Source: Streptomyces triticagri
Lineage (GTDB): Bacteria > Actinomycetota > Actinomycetes > Streptomycetales > Streptomycetaceae
Length of the DNA: 64,000 nt
Direction: 5' to 3'
Assembly: GCF_003429565.1 (NCBI RefSeq)
Contig: NZ_QUAK01000064.1
Location: 1-64,000 of the forward strand
The notes under the pieces were generated by a model that was not told where the DNA came from, ran no database searches, and worked only from the letters and a program-made list of their open reading frames with translations. A program made the translations under genes and the position numbers. Positions 51,930 to 60,703 of this stretch are shown here, in pieces (the first letter of the stretch is position 1; each line of letters begins with the position of its first letter).

Positions 51930-53468
51930 TCAGGCGGTGAGTCCGGCGACGCGCAGGGCGTGCGTCAGGTCCCAGTGGTGCTCGCCGGAGACGTCGGTGG
52001 CGGCGTCGAGGAGGCGGGGCACGAGCCGTGGGGGATCCGTGGCGGCGATCGCGGCGCAGTCACCCGGTGTACGCGCGCGGATGCAGGCGTCGAGCAGTCC
52101 GTCGGCCTCCCGGGTGCGGCCCGCCGCATCGAGGGCGAGTACGGCCTCGGCGATCTCGGAGGCGGGGCGTGCGGTGCCCTGCCGCAGCAGGTGCCGGCAG
52201 TCCTCGGTGCGGCCGACGGCGGCGAGCGCGTCGGCGGCCGCGGCCAGCTTCTCCGGCGGCATCGAGGCGGCCTCCCAGAGGAAGGTCGCCCAGTCGGCTC
52301 CGAGCCCGGCCCGGTGCAGTTCCGCGGCGAGCAGCGGGAGGCGGACGGCCGGCCAGTCGAGGGCCTCGCACAGGATCGCGTGGGCCTCGCCGCCCCTGCC
52401 CTCGGTGCGCAGCTGGATGAGGGTGGAGACGGTGCGGGCGGTGGCGCGGTGCGCCTCGGCCGACCCATGGCTGTCCTGCGCGGGCTCCGGCGCCTGGCCG
52501 GAGCGCGCCATGCCGGCGTAACGGGCGCCTCGGGGTGTGTCGGGAGAGGGCGCGGAGGGCGCGTGTCGCTGTGCCGGTACGGCCGCTTCGGCCGTCAGGG
52601 CGGTCTGTTCGGCCCCGTAGTCCTGATCGGTGTCGAGACCTGCGAATCGAGCACCGCGAGGGCACCCGGCACCCGGATTCCGCTGCTCGGGCAGCCGGGA
52701 CACGGTGAGCATGTCCGGGACGGCGAACACCCCCGAATCGGCGAGCAGTTCGTCCTCGGTACGGGAGTCGGCGCCCGGCACCCGGTCGTACGTCTCCCCC
52801 ACCCCCAGGGGGTCGTCGAAACGGCTGACCGCCTGCCCCGGTCCGCCACCCCCTGCCGGCCGCGCGGCGCCGACGTCCACACTCCGATAGATCTCGGCCG
52901 GCGGCAGATCGAGGCGCGGCGGCTCCTCCGCGGGCGCCCCGGCCGTCGCCCCGAGGTCCAACTCGTCAAGACGGGACTGCAGTTCGGTGCACCGGGCGGA
53001 CGCCCGCTCGTGGTCGTCCCGCGCCCAGGCCAGCTCGAGGGAGAGCCGCTCGGCCTCCTCCGGGGACGCCCGGTGGATCTGCGCGCCGAGTTCCTGCTGG
53101 CGTCCGGCCGCGTAGCGCAGCTCGTCGCGCATCACGTCCAGACGCTCACCGAGGAGTTTGCGTGCCCCCTCGCCCGCGTCATGGGCGACGACGGCGGCCC
53201 GGTGCAAGGCGCGTGCGCGCACCGTCTCCCGTTCCGCTTCGGCCCGGCCGCGGCTCTCCGCCAGATCGTGGATCAGCGACTCCACCACGTCCCACGGCGG
53301 TACTTCACGGCCCTCGAAACAGGCGGACATTCCGTCGGGATCGCGCTGCCAGAACACCCCGCACCATCCGGCAGCCGCATCGAGCCGCGCGACGAGACCC
53401 TGCAAATATGCGCCGAACTCGCCCGGGGACCCCGGAAGTTGCTGCCCTGCCATCGCCATCCGCCCCAT
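51930..53468 (-). CDS. Hypothetical protein with long coiled coil and helical repeat C-terminus
   Basis: The 512-aa protein has an N-terminal globular part (PGEFGAYLQGLVARLDAAAGWCGVFWQRDPDGMSACFEGREVPPWDVVESLIHDLAES), a heptad-rich coiled coil at about residues 70-175 (RAEAERETVRARALH... RCTELQSRLDEL), a disordered acidic middle (about 180-330) and an alpha-helical repeat region (about 335-512, LLAAELHRAGLGADWATFLWEAASMPPEKLAAAADALAAVGRTEDCRHLLRQGTA). The C-terminal repeats resemble TPR/pentatricopeptide-like helical pairs. The function is unknown; similar Streptomyces proteins are annotated UL36-like or hypothetical. Confidence 0.8.
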   Translation of the reverse strand: MGRMAMAGQQLPGSPGEFGAYLQGLVARLDAAAGWCGVFWQRDPDGMSACFEGREVPPWDVVESLIHDLAESRGRAEAERETVRARALHRAAVVAHDAGEGARKLLGERLDVMRDELRYAAGRQQELGAQIHRASPEEAERLSLELAWARDDHERASARCTELQSRLDELDLGATAGAPAEEPPRLDLPPAEIYRSVDVGAARPAGGGGPGQAVSRFDDPLGVGETYDRVPGADSRTEDELLADSGVFAVPDMLTVSRLPEQRNPGAGCPRGARFAGLDTDQDYGAEQTALTAEAAVPAQRHAPSAPSPDTPRGARYAGMARSGQAPEPAQDSHGSAEAHRATARTVSTLIQLRTEGRGGEAHAILCEALDWPAVRLPLLAAELHRAGLGADWATFLWEAASMPPEKLAAAADALAAVGRTEDCRHLLRQGTARPASEIAEAVLALDAAGRTREADGLLDACIRARTPGDCAAIAATDPPRLVPRLLDAATDVSGEHHWDLTHALRVAGLTA

Positions 53469-53587
53469 CGCCTGGAACCTTCCGACCCGCTCCGCACCGA
53501 CCGGTATTCGACACCCGTGGTGTTACGCACGGGCTACGAACGGTTTGCGGAGGGACGCGAGCCACGCCGGAAGTGAGACTGGTCGAT

Positions 53588-53599
53588 CGGAACGTTCCG
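53588..53599. promoter_or_regulatory. 12-bp palindrome between divergently placed sites
   Basis: CGGAACGTTCCG is self-complementary and lies in the 149-bp gap upstream of the coiled-coil gene (start 53468) and 19 bp downstream of the PPOX gene stop. Possible operator; no second copy was noticed. Confidence 0.3.
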
Positions 53600-53617
53600 T
53601 TCAAGGGTCCGGCGGTC

Positions 53618-54031
53618 CTAATCCTGACCCAAGGCGGTACCCGCGTCCGCCTTCAGCCGTACGGAGATCGCCGTGTGCGGCCGCTTCCCGCCGCGCAGCA
53701 GCCGGATCGGCGCATCGGACATCCAGAACTGCCATCCGTACTTGCGGGCCAACGCCTTGCGCACCCGCGGCAGTTCGGCATCGTCCAGGAGCCGCGCCGT
53801 GCCCTGCGCACGCACCGCACCTTCCTCGATGCGGCCGCGCAGATCACACACGACGACCTCGACCCGGCCGTCGTTGCGCAGCCGCTTGACCTTGCCCGCG
53901 TCGTTCTTGCTGATCACCAGGAGTTCGCCACCGTCGGGGGCGGCCCAGACCGGGGTGGGTACCGCGGTGCCGTTCCTGCGGTAGGTGGTGAGGCTGACGT
54001 AGCGGGCGCGGCCGAGGGTCTCGAGACTCAT
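53618..54031 (-). CDS. PPOX-class F420-dependent oxidoreductase
   Basis: This 137-aa split-barrel protein (MSLETLGRARYVSLTTYRRNGTAVPTPVWAAPDGGELLVISKNDAGKVKRLRNDGRVEVVVCDLRG) matches the small F420-binding PPOX family (Rv2074/DDN-like group) in which the cofactor sits between two subunits. Reported substrates include biliverdin and xenobiotics; here it is unknown. It lies 12 bp downstream of the alginate lyase-like gene and may be co-transcribed. Confidence 0.88.
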   Translation of the reverse strand: MSLETLGRARYVSLTTYRRNGTAVPTPVWAAPDGGELLVISKNDAGKVKRLRNDGRVEVVVCDLRGRIEEGAVRAQGTARLLDDAELPRVRKALARKYGWQFWMSDAPIRLLRGGKRPHTAISVRLKADAGTALGQD

Positions 54032-54042
54032 GCGGCCGCAGC

Positions 54043-55299
54043 CTACGTCGTCCCGCCCGCCCCGGGATTGCGGGCATGTGTCAGGGTCTCCCAGGCGACG
54101 AACAGGTCGTCCGTGCCGGCGGGACGCATCCGCTCGGCGAGGCGTTCGGCGTTCGGCACCGGGACTCCGAGCCGGTTCTGCAGATGGTTGAGCATCACCT
54201 CGAGATCGGGGCCCATCGTCAACTCGGGTTTGCCGCCGCAGAGTTGCTTCGGCATCGGCTCGCCCAGCTGGTGCCGTGCATGCCACTCGACGGCGGCCCG
54301 CATCCTGTCCCGCACCTCTGCGTACAGGTCGACGCCCTGGTGGTGGGCCGTCTCGGCGATGTGCGCGGTGGCTGCCAGTGCATATCCGACGTGCTCGAAG
54401 TTGCGGCAGCTCTCCTGCCCGAGTCCGTCCACGAAGGTGCGCTGGCCGAACCAGTACTCCCGGATCTTCTGCGGGCTGTCCGCCGTCCCGCCCGGCGGCG
54501 GCACCGGCAGCGGACCGTCGGTGCGCAGATAGAAGTACGCCGGCACCCGCGCCCGGAAGCGGGCGACGGCCCGGTCGAAGAGCGCGCGGTCGTCCAGGAA
54601 CACGGCGATGGCGAGTGTGGCGTCGGTCATCGTGAGGTCCCAGTTGCCGTTGTAGTCGGCCACCTCGGCATCGAACTCGCCCAGATACGCGTGCCGCAGC
54701 ATGTGCTCGAAGCGCTTCACGCGCGCGTCCGGCCAGCCGTCGTAGCTGTGCTTCATCAGTTCCGCGGCGCGCGCCCAGGTCGAGCCGGCCCAGGCGGCCT
54801 GCAGCCCCGCATTGCCCTCCGTGTGGTCCTTCAGGACCCCCGACCAGGCGTCCATCAGGCGCACCGCGTGCTCGGCGTGCGAGCGGTCGCCGGTCACCGC
54901 CCAGAGCAGCGCGTGCGTCCAGGCGGCGATGGCGTCCTCGCGCTCGGCGGTGCAGGCGGCCGGCTTGGCGTACGGCTTGCAGGCGACCACGGCGACGGGC
55001 CGCGCGGTGTAGTCGTCGGCCGCGTAACGGCTCTTGCGCATGGCCTGGAAGGCGGAGGCCCAGGGTTCGGCGCCGGCCCGCACCTTGCGGCGGACCCGGT
55101 CGAGCTGGTCGCGGCTGACCAGGACGCCCGGATGGGTGAAGGCGCCCGCGTCGTCCGGGCCCTGTGCGTCGTCCCGTGCTCCGAGGTCCGGTGCACGCGG
55201 CGGCTCGGGGGCGTCACGGGGTGGGGCGAAGGCGAGCACCGGTGCGAGAAGTGCGGTGCACAGAAGGCTGAGTACGGCTCTCGGTCGTGGTCGTGGCAT
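54043..55299 (-). CDS. Secreted alginate lyase-family protein
   Basis: The 418-aa preprotein has a signal peptide (MPRPRPRAVLSLLCTALLAPVLAFA). The mature all-helical domain resembles the PL5-type alginate lyase fold (alginate lyase family, PF05426), with GAFTHPGVLVSRDQLDRVRRKVRAG, NGNWDLTMTDATLAIAVFLDDRALF and a C-terminal QESCRNFEHVGYALAATAHIAETAHHQGVDLYAEV stretch. It probably degrades acidic polysaccharides outside the cell. It precedes a PPOX gene and follows a chitosanase-like gene in the same direction. Confidence 0.83.
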   Translation of the reverse strand: MPRPRPRAVLSLLCTALLAPVLAFAPPRDAPEPPRAPDLGARDDAQGPDDAGAFTHPGVLVSRDQLDRVRRKVRAGAEPWASAFQAMRKSRYAADDYTARPVAVVACKPYAKPAACTAEREDAIAAWTHALLWAVTGDRSHAEHAVRLMDAWSGVLKDHTEGNAGLQAAWAGSTWARAAELMKHSYDGWPDARVKRFEHMLRHAYLGEFDAEVADYNGNWDLTMTDATLAIAVFLDDRALFDRAVARFRARVPAYFYLRTDGPLPVPPPGGTADSPQKIREYWFGQRTFVDGLGQESCRNFEHVGYALAATAHIAETAHHQGVDLYAEVRDRMRAAVEWHARHQLGEPMPKQLCGGKPELTMGPDLEVMLNHLQNRLGVPVPNAERLAERMRPAGTDDLFVAWETLTHARNPGAGGTT

Positions 55300-55433
55300 A
55301 TCGGCAGCCTGCTCCCGAGTCGCCGGGCCCGCAGGATCTGTTGCTCCTCACGATGCGCCGGTGTCAGCCGATTGCCGCTGCGTCCCCGGTCGGTTGGTCC
55401 GCATCAAGGTGTCGGCTCATCAGCCGTCGCGCG

Positions 55434-56090
55434 TCAGCCACCCCGTACGAACCGCTCGGCGAGCTCCCGTCCCCGGCTGACCGCGTCGTCACGGCTCTCG
55501 ATCGGAGTCACCCGGGAGTTCTTGAACAGCACATAGGTGACACCGGATCCGGTGCCGCCGCGCACGGGATCCGGGTCGATGCCCAGGGACTTGGCGGCGG
55601 CGTAGGAGGCCTCGCCGATGATGTCGGTCGGCCCGGTGTCGCCGACCACCGCGTAGGTCAGGCGCCCACCGTGGATGACGGCCGCCACCGCGCCGCCCTT
55701 GATCCCGGACTCCTCGTGCTTCCAGATCCTGCTCGCACCCGGCACCACGACGTACGGCAGCCGGGCGGAGTCCAGGGGCTTGCCGTCGGACTGCTGGAAG
55801 GCGGTGGCGGCCTGGAACAGCGGATCGGTCTTCCTGCTGCACTGCCGGCTGACCTGCCCGTCGCAGTCGATGTCCATGTCCGCCTCGAAGAACACCGCGC
55901 CCTTCGTGTCGCAGACCGGGATCCTCGCCGGCGCCCCGTCGTCGGCGCGGTACTTGCCGTGCGAGACCTGTCGGCACGAGGTCAGTCCGGCGAGTATCTC
56001 CTCGGCCCCGACCTCCTCACCGGCGGCCGCCGGAGGTGAGGCAGTGGCGAGCAGTACGGGTACGAGGGCGGCCGGGATCAGAGCACGCAC
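55434..56090 (-). CDS. Secreted GH75-like chitosanase
   Basis: The 218-aa preprotein has a signal peptide (MRALIPAALVPVLLATASPPAAA) and a mature domain with KGAVFFEADMDIDCDG and YAVVGDTGPTDIIGEASYAAAKSLGI, the conserved blocks of glycoside hydrolase family 75 chitosanases, whose catalytic acids lie in these regions. It should hydrolyse chitosan extracellularly. The GTG at 56090 precedes the n-region. The next gene downstream is the alginate lyase-like gene 134 bp away. Confidence 0.85.
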   Translation of the reverse strand: MRALIPAALVPVLLATASPPAAAGEEVGAEEILAGLTSCRQVSHGKYRADDGAPARIPVCDTKGAVFFEADMDIDCDGQVSRQCSRKTDPLFQAATAFQQSDGKPLDSARLPYVVVPGASRIWKHEESGIKGGAVAAVIHGGRLTYAVVGDTGPTDIIGEASYAAAKSLGIDPDPVRGGTGSGVTYVLFKNSRVTPIESRDDAVSRGRELAERFVRGG

Positions 56091-56366
56091 GGGCTGTCCT
56101 TCGGTCAGTTGCTCGGGTTCACCACCCTTGCCGAGGGCCAGGACCTGCGCACCTTTTGGGCGCCCGGGGGATCAAGGCCGTACATCCCCTGCGACCGCCC
56201 GGAACACGACACAGCGGAACGGAGCAAACCGGAGCTGCCAATTCCGGGCATCCGGCCAACCGATCCGCACCCTGGGTCAAGAGCCGCCTGCGCAGCGTGA
56301 CTTCACCGTCCGGAGGCCACCGGCCCCCTCGAACACCGGTCCGCGCTCCGGCTAGCATGCCCGCCC

Positions 56367-57134
56367 ATGAATGGAGACCTGCTCATCATCGTCCTCGGCG
56401 TGCTCGCCGCGGCGATCGCGGCCTCGCTCGGCTGGTTCGCCCGTACGTACCTCTGGCGGCGCAAGCTCCGGCGCAAGCAGGCCTTCTTCGGCCTTCCGGA
56501 CAACTCCGAGTCCCTGCTCGTGGTCAACCGCGACGCCGGCGGCCCGGAGCTGACCGTGGCCCGCCACGACGTCTTCGCACTGCTCGAACTGGCGGCGATC
56601 ATCAAGGACTGCGGGGCCCACTCCCAGGTGGTCACCCATGACGCGGCCCAGCAGGGCTTCGGCGAACGCACCGAGTTCTGCGTCGGCGGCCCCGCCTCCA
56701 ACCGCCGGATGGCCGCGCACATGCACTCACTGCTGCCGGGCATCCGGGTGAACACGGACCCCGAGCCGGGTCCGGACCGCGGCGCCTTCCAGATTGGCAG
56801 CGAGCGGTACCGGATGGAGGGCGGCCGCACCGAGTACGCGATACTCGCCCGGCTCACCGCGGGCCAGGGCCAGGAGGCACGCCCGGTCTTCCTCTTCTGC
56901 GGTCAGCGCGCGATCACCAACCAGGCGGCCACCCGCTACCTCGCCCGCCACCACGAACGCCTGTCCCGCAAGCACGGCGCCAACACCTTCGTACTGCTCC
57001 TGAAGGTCGTCAACTCCCAGGCGTACGGCCCCGATGTCGTAGAGCTCGTCGCCGATGTGACCAAGGCGGCCCAGGCACCCGCCCCGGCGCCCACGCCCGC
57101 GCCCGCGACGCGCGGCGCGCACCGCGGCAAGTAG
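56367..57134 (+). CDS. Membrane-anchored hypothetical protein
   Basis: The 255-aa protein has one N-terminal transmembrane helix (LLIIVLGVLAAAIAASLGWFART) followed by a basic RRKLRRKQ patch, so the rest is probably cytoplasmic. The soluble domain has an alternating beta/alpha pattern with ESLLVVNRDAGG, FALLELAAIIKDCGAH, a glycine loop CVGGPASNRRMAAHM and RPVFLFCGQRAITNQAATRYLARH. It ends in a Pro/Ala tail. The GGPxSN loop suggests a nucleotide-binding Rossmann-like fold, but I do not recognise a family. Confidence 0.75.
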   Translation: MNGDLLIIVLGVLAAAIAASLGWFARTYLWRRKLRRKQAFFGLPDNSESLLVVNRDAGGPELTVARHDVFALLELAAIIKDCGAHSQVVTHDAAQQGFGERTEFCVGGPASNRRMAAHMHSLLPGIRVNTDPEPGPDRGAFQIGSERYRMEGGRTEYAILARLTAGQGQEARPVFLFCGQRAITNQAATRYLARHHERLSRKHGANTFVLLLKVVNSQAYGPDVVELVADVTKAAQAPAPAPTPAPATRGAHRGK

Positions 57135-57149
57135 CCGGCAGGCACCGAA

Positions 57150-57293
57150 ATGAAAGGAGCGGCACCCCCGTCGCGCCCGTCCGCGACGCGGGGCCCGCTC
57201 CACATCGAGCACAACCCGGCCGGCGCGCAGCTGACCTTCTCCTCCCCCGCGGCCGGCCCGTCGTACGGGTCGGTGTCGCCGTGCGAGAAGTGA
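57150..57293 (+). CDS. Possible small protein or remnant
   Basis: A 47-codon frame (MKGAAPPSRPSATRG... ending GSVSPCEK) with good GC3 lies in the 220-bp gap between the membrane-anchored gene and gluD. It has no clear ribosome-binding site, while its own second to fourth codons contain AAAGGAG without a start at the right distance. It is either a very small gene or a relic of one; no family recognised. Confidence 0.2.
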   Translation: MKGAAPPSRPSATRGPLHIEHNPAGAQLTFSSPAAGPSYGSVSPCEK

Positions 57294-57324
57294 TCTCCGG
57301 CTGCTGCCGGGCCGGACCTGCCCT

Positions 57325-57340
57325 AGGGGGGAAGCCCCCT
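57325..57340 (-). terminator. Hairpin after gluD
   Basis: AGGGGG, a 4-nt loop and CCCCCT lie 15 bp downstream of the gluD stop on the minus strand, closing the glu operon. Confidence 0.55.
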
Positions 57341-57354
57341 GACTGCTGCCCTCG

Positions 57355-58248
57355 TCAGCTGTTGGGCCCCGCGGGGGGCGCCCCGCCCGGCAGCAGCGTT
57401 CCTGGTTCGGCCGGTGCGACGTCCACGGCCTCCGTCTTGGGGTTGCGCTTCTGGCGTCTGGCCACGTAGGTGGCGAACCACGACAGGAGCATGCACATCC
57501 CGATGTAGATCGGCGAGATCACCAGAACCACGGGGATGAACGGCAGATCGTAGTCGAGGTTCGACGCGATCAGCTTCCCGGCGTGGAGGAATTCCTCGTA
57601 GGTGATCAGATAGCCGAGTGAGGTGTCCTTCAGGGCGACCACCAGCTGGCTGATGATGGCCGGGAGCATGGCCCGGACCGCCTGCGGCACCAGGACATGG
57701 GTCATGACCTGGGTCTTGCGCATGCCGAGCGCGTACGCGGCCTCGTGCTGGCCGCGTTCGACGGCGTTGATTCCGGAGCGGAAGACCTCGGCGAGGACCG
57801 AGCCGTTGTAGAGAGTCAGGCCGGTGACCAGGGCCGGCAGCGGCTGCACCTTGAGCGCCACGAACACGAAGAAGATCATCACCAGGACCGGCATGGCCCG
57901 GAAGAACTCGACGAGCAGGGTGGCGATCCAGCGCACCGGTCGGTGGTCGGAGAGGCGGCCGACGGCGAGAATCGTGCCGAGCGCCAGGGACAGCACCGCG
58001 GAGATGGCGAACGCCTTGAGCGTGTTCCCGAGGCCGCGGAGCAACAGCTCCTGGATGCCCTTGTACTCGAAGGGCGTCCACTTGGTGGCGGTGAACTGGT
58101 CGGTGTCGAACAGCAGATAGACGAGCCAGCCGACGATGCCGAGGATGAGCAGCGTCGAGACCACCCCGTAGATGAGGTGTCGGCGGTGGGTCCTGGGGCC
58201 CGGGATGTCGTAGAGCGCGGTGGAGTCGTGGGCGGTGGCGGCGGTCAT
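57355..58248 (-). CDS. gluD: Glutamate ABC transporter permease (GluD-like)
   Basis: The 297-aa membrane protein of the HisM/GlnP type has a conserved coupling loop EAAYALGMRKTQVMTHVLVPQAVRAMLPA (EAA motif). About 5-6 helices follow an N-terminal cytoplasmic stretch (MTAATAHDSTALYDIPGPRTHRRH). ATG 58248 overlaps the GluC stop (ATGA). The C-terminal tail is Pro/Ala-rich. With GluC it forms the membrane channel of a glutamate importer. Confidence 0.92.
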   Translation of the reverse strand: MTAATAHDSTALYDIPGPRTHRRHLIYGVVSTLLILGIVGWLVYLLFDTDQFTATKWTPFEYKGIQELLLRGLGNTLKAFAISAVLSLALGTILAVGRLSDHRPVRWIATLLVEFFRAMPVLVMIFFVFVALKVQPLPALVTGLTLYNGSVLAEVFRSGINAVERGQHEAAYALGMRKTQVMTHVLVPQAVRAMLPAIISQLVVALKDTSLGYLITYEEFLHAGKLIASNLDYDLPFIPVVLVISPIYIGMCMLLSWFATYVARRQKRNPKTEAVDVAPAEPGTLLPGGAPPAGPNS

Positions 58249-58889
58249 CGGGCGACTCCCCAGCGCTTCTCGAGAATGTTGAAGATCGCGCTGATGGCGA
58301 GGGTGATGATCAGGTAGCCGAGGGCGATCCAGACGAAGGTCCAGATGATGCTGTATCCGAGTTCGTTGAGTGTCTTGTACGTGCCGAGCAGCTCGGTGAC
58401 GCTGAACGCCCCGGCGATCGCCGAGTTCTTGGCGAGCGCGATGAGGTTGGAGCCGACCGGCGGGATCACCGAGCGGAAGGCCTGCGGCAGGACGACGTTG
58501 GAGAGGGTCTGGCCGAAGTTCATGCCGAGACTGCGGGCCGCCTCGCCCTGCCCCTTGGGCACGGTGTTGATGCCGGAGCGCAGTGCCTCGCAGATGAACG
58601 CCGAGGTGTAGCAGCCGAGCGCGAGGACGGCGAACACCTTGAACGGCAGGACCAGTCCGAAGCGCGGAAGACCGAGCAGTACGGCGAAGAACAGCAGGGT
58701 CAGCGGGGTGTTGCGCAGCACGGTCACCCACGCGGTGCCGATCGCCCGGAAGGAACCGACCGGGGCCACCCGGAAGGAGGCCATCAGGAAGCCGAGCGCC
58801 AGGGCCAACAGCGAGGCGTACACGGTGAGTTCGACGGTGCCGAGGAAGCCCTCGCCGTAGGTGGAGAAGTTGTCTGTCAGTACGTTCAC
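58245..58889 (-). CDS. gluC: Glutamate ABC transporter permease (GluC-like)
   Basis: This 214-aa permease has about five helices and the EAA-type loop GEAARSLGMNFGQTLSNVVLPQAFRSVIPPVGSN, typical of polar amino acid permeases. GTG 58889 lies 7 bp after the GluB stop; its own stop overlaps the gluD start. It belongs to the gluABCD operon layout described in Corynebacterium and Streptomyces. Confidence 0.92.
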   Translation of the reverse strand: MNVLTDNFSTYGEGFLGTVELTVYASLLALALGFLMASFRVAPVGSFRAIGTAWVTVLRNTPLTLLFFAVLLGLPRFGLVLPFKVFAVLALGCYTSAFICEALRSGINTVPKGQGEAARSLGMNFGQTLSNVVLPQAFRSVIPPVGSNLIALAKNSAIAGAFSVTELLGTYKTLNELGYSIIWTFVWIALGYLIITLAISAIFNILEKRWGVAR

Positions 58890-58896
58890 TTGGGCC

Positions 58897-59808
58897 TCAG
58901 CTCGCCGGGTAGCGATCGATGGCGGGCGGGTTCGGTGCGGGCACCCCGGACAGGCCGAGGGTGGCGTCGTACGCCTTCTTCCAGTTGCCGTCTCGTTCGT
59001 TGGCCGCGAGGGCGTCGTCGACGGCGAAGCGCAGCGCGGTGTCCATCTTCGGCAGCCCGATGCCGTACGGCTCCTCGGAGAACGGCTTGCCGACGAGCTT
59101 CATCTCGTCCGGGACCTTGGCCGCATAGCCCTGCAGGATCGCGTCGTCGGTGGTGACGGCGTCCACCTGGTACGTCAGCAGATTGTCCACGCAGATCGAG
59201 TAGGTGTCGTACGAGACGAGGGTGGCCTTCGGGTAGTCCTCCTGGATCCGCTGGTACGGGGTGGATCCGGCGGCCGAGCAGACCCGCTTGCCGTCGAGGT
59301 CCTCGGGGCCCTTGATGTCCTCCTCGTCGGAGCGGACGAGGAGGCCCTGGCCGGCCATGTAGTACGGACCGCCGAAGCCGACGAGGCCCTTGCGGTTGTC
59401 GTTGATGGTGTACGTGCCGACGTACATGTCGACCTGCCCGTTCTGCAGGGCGGTCTCGCGGTTGGCCGAGGCGATGGTCTTGAAGCGAATGCGGCCGGTC
59501 TCGAAGCCGAGGTGGGCGCCGACCATCTTGGCGATCTCGATGTCGAAGCCGGAGTAGGTGCCGGAGGCCGGGTCCTTCTCGCCGAGGTAGGGCTGGTCCT
59601 CCTTGGCGCCGACCAGCAGATAGCCGCGCCTCTTCGCCTTGCGCCAGGTCGGCGAGTCCGGGAGCTGGAAGGCCTTGTCGACCTCGTAGTGCGGAAGTTG
59701 GTCGGCCCGCGGGCCCTTCACCGGGGGGCTGCCGTCCTTGCCGCAGGCCGTCGTCGCGGCGAGGAGCAGGATGAGCAGCCCCGCGAGCACACGTGTGGTA
59801 CGCGTCAT
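58897..59808 (-). CDS. gluB: Glutamate-binding lipoprotein (GluB-like)
   Basis: The 303-aa solute-binding protein has a lipoprotein signal (MTRTTRVLAGLLILLLAATTAC; Cys22) and a type II binding fold with SGFDIEIAKMVGAHLGFE, QVDMYVGTYTINDNRKGLVGFGGPYYMAGQGLLVR and CSAAGSTPYQRIQE. It captures glutamate (and possibly related acidic amino acids) outside the cell. It starts 17 bp after gluA ends. Confidence 0.93.
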   Translation of the reverse strand: MTRTTRVLAGLLILLLAATTACGKDGSPPVKGPRADQLPHYEVDKAFQLPDSPTWRKAKRRGYLLVGAKEDQPYLGEKDPASGTYSGFDIEIAKMVGAHLGFETGRIRFKTIASANRETALQNGQVDMYVGTYTINDNRKGLVGFGGPYYMAGQGLLVRSDEEDIKGPEDLDGKRVCSAAGSTPYQRIQEDYPKATLVSYDTYSICVDNLLTYQVDAVTTDDAILQGYAAKVPDEMKLVGKPFSEEPYGIGLPKMDTALRFAVDDALAANERDGNWKKAYDATLGLSGVPAPNPPAIDRYPAS

Positions 59809-59825
59809 GAGTCCGAACGCCCCCG

Positions 59826-60569
59826 TCAGTGCTTGAGGATCTTGGAGAGGAAGTCCTTGGCGCGGTCGCTCTCCGGGTGAGTGAAGAAGTCCTCGGGCGT
59901 GCGGTCCTCGACGATGCGGCCGTCGGCCATGAACACGACCCGGTTGGCCGCCGACCGCGCGAAGCCCATCTCATGGGTGACTACGACCATCGTCATCCCG
60001 TCCCTGGCGAGCTGCTGCATGACCTCGAGCACCTCGTTGATCATCTCGGGGTCGAGAGCGGAGGTCGGCTCGTCGAAGAGCATCACCTTCGGGTCCATCG
60101 CCAACGCCCGTGCGATCGCGACCCGTTGCTGCTGTCCGCCGGAGAGCTGCGCCGGGAACTTCTCGGCGTGGGCGGCGAGGCCGACTCGCTCGAGCAGCTC
60201 CCGCGATCGCTGGTCCGCCTCGTCCTTCTTGCGCCCCCGCACCTTGATCTGGGCGAGCGAGACGTTCTGCAGGACGGTCTTGTGTGCGAAGAGGTTGAAG
60301 GACTGGAAGACCATGCCCACCTCGGCACGGAGTCCCGCGAGGGCCTTGCCCTCCTCGGGCAGTGAGCGTCCGTCGAGATTGATGCGTCCGGACTGGATGG
60401 TCTCCAGCCTGTTGATCGTCCGGCACAGGGTCGATTTGCCCGAACCGGACGGGCCGATGACGACCACCACCTCCCCACGCCCGACGGTGAGATTGATGTC
60501 CTGGAGGACATGCAACTTCCCGTAGTACTTATTGACGTCATGCAGTTCGATCAACGGATCGACGGCCAT
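59826..60569 (-). CDS. gluA: Glutamate ABC transporter ATPase (GluA-like)
   Basis: The 247-aa ATPase of the GlnQ/HisP type has Walker [25 protein letters not shown], signature [35 protein letters not shown] and the switch His in [12 protein letters not shown]. It powers GluC/GluD. As first gene of gluABCD its upstream region (60570-60670) is AT-rich for this genome (TTAACAGG, GGCATTAACC) and contains the promoter, with a TAGTTT -10-like hexamer near 60610 on the minus strand. Confidence 0.95.
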   Translation of the reverse strand: MAVDPLIELHDVNKYYGKLHVLQDINLTVGRGEVVVVIGPSGSGKSTLCRTINRLETIQSGRINLDGRSLPEEGKALAGLRAEVGMVFQSFNLFAHKTVLQNVSLAQIKVRGRKKDEADQRSRELLERVGLAAHAEKFPAQLSGGQQQRVAIARALAMDPKVMLFDEPTSALDPEMINEVLEVMQQLARDGMTMVVVTHEMGFARSAANRVVFMADGRIVEDRTPEDFFTHPESDRAKDFLSKILKH

Positions 60570-60673
60570 GCCGACCTACCCACTTCCAGCCGTGTCGTCC
60601 GCGCAAACTATCCAGCCCAATATGGGACTTAACAGGCGACACGCACTGAAAAGGCATTAACCGTATTGCTCTA

Positions 60674-60700
60674 CCGGGCTGCCCTCGGGGGGCGGCCCGG
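60674..60700 (-). terminator. Terminator after the DUF6278-like gene
   Basis: CCGGGC-GCCC stems with one mismatch (27-nt hairpin) lie 3 bp after the stop of the minus-strand gene ending at 60704, upstream of the gluA promoter. Confidence 0.6.
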
Positions 60701-60703
60701 CGG

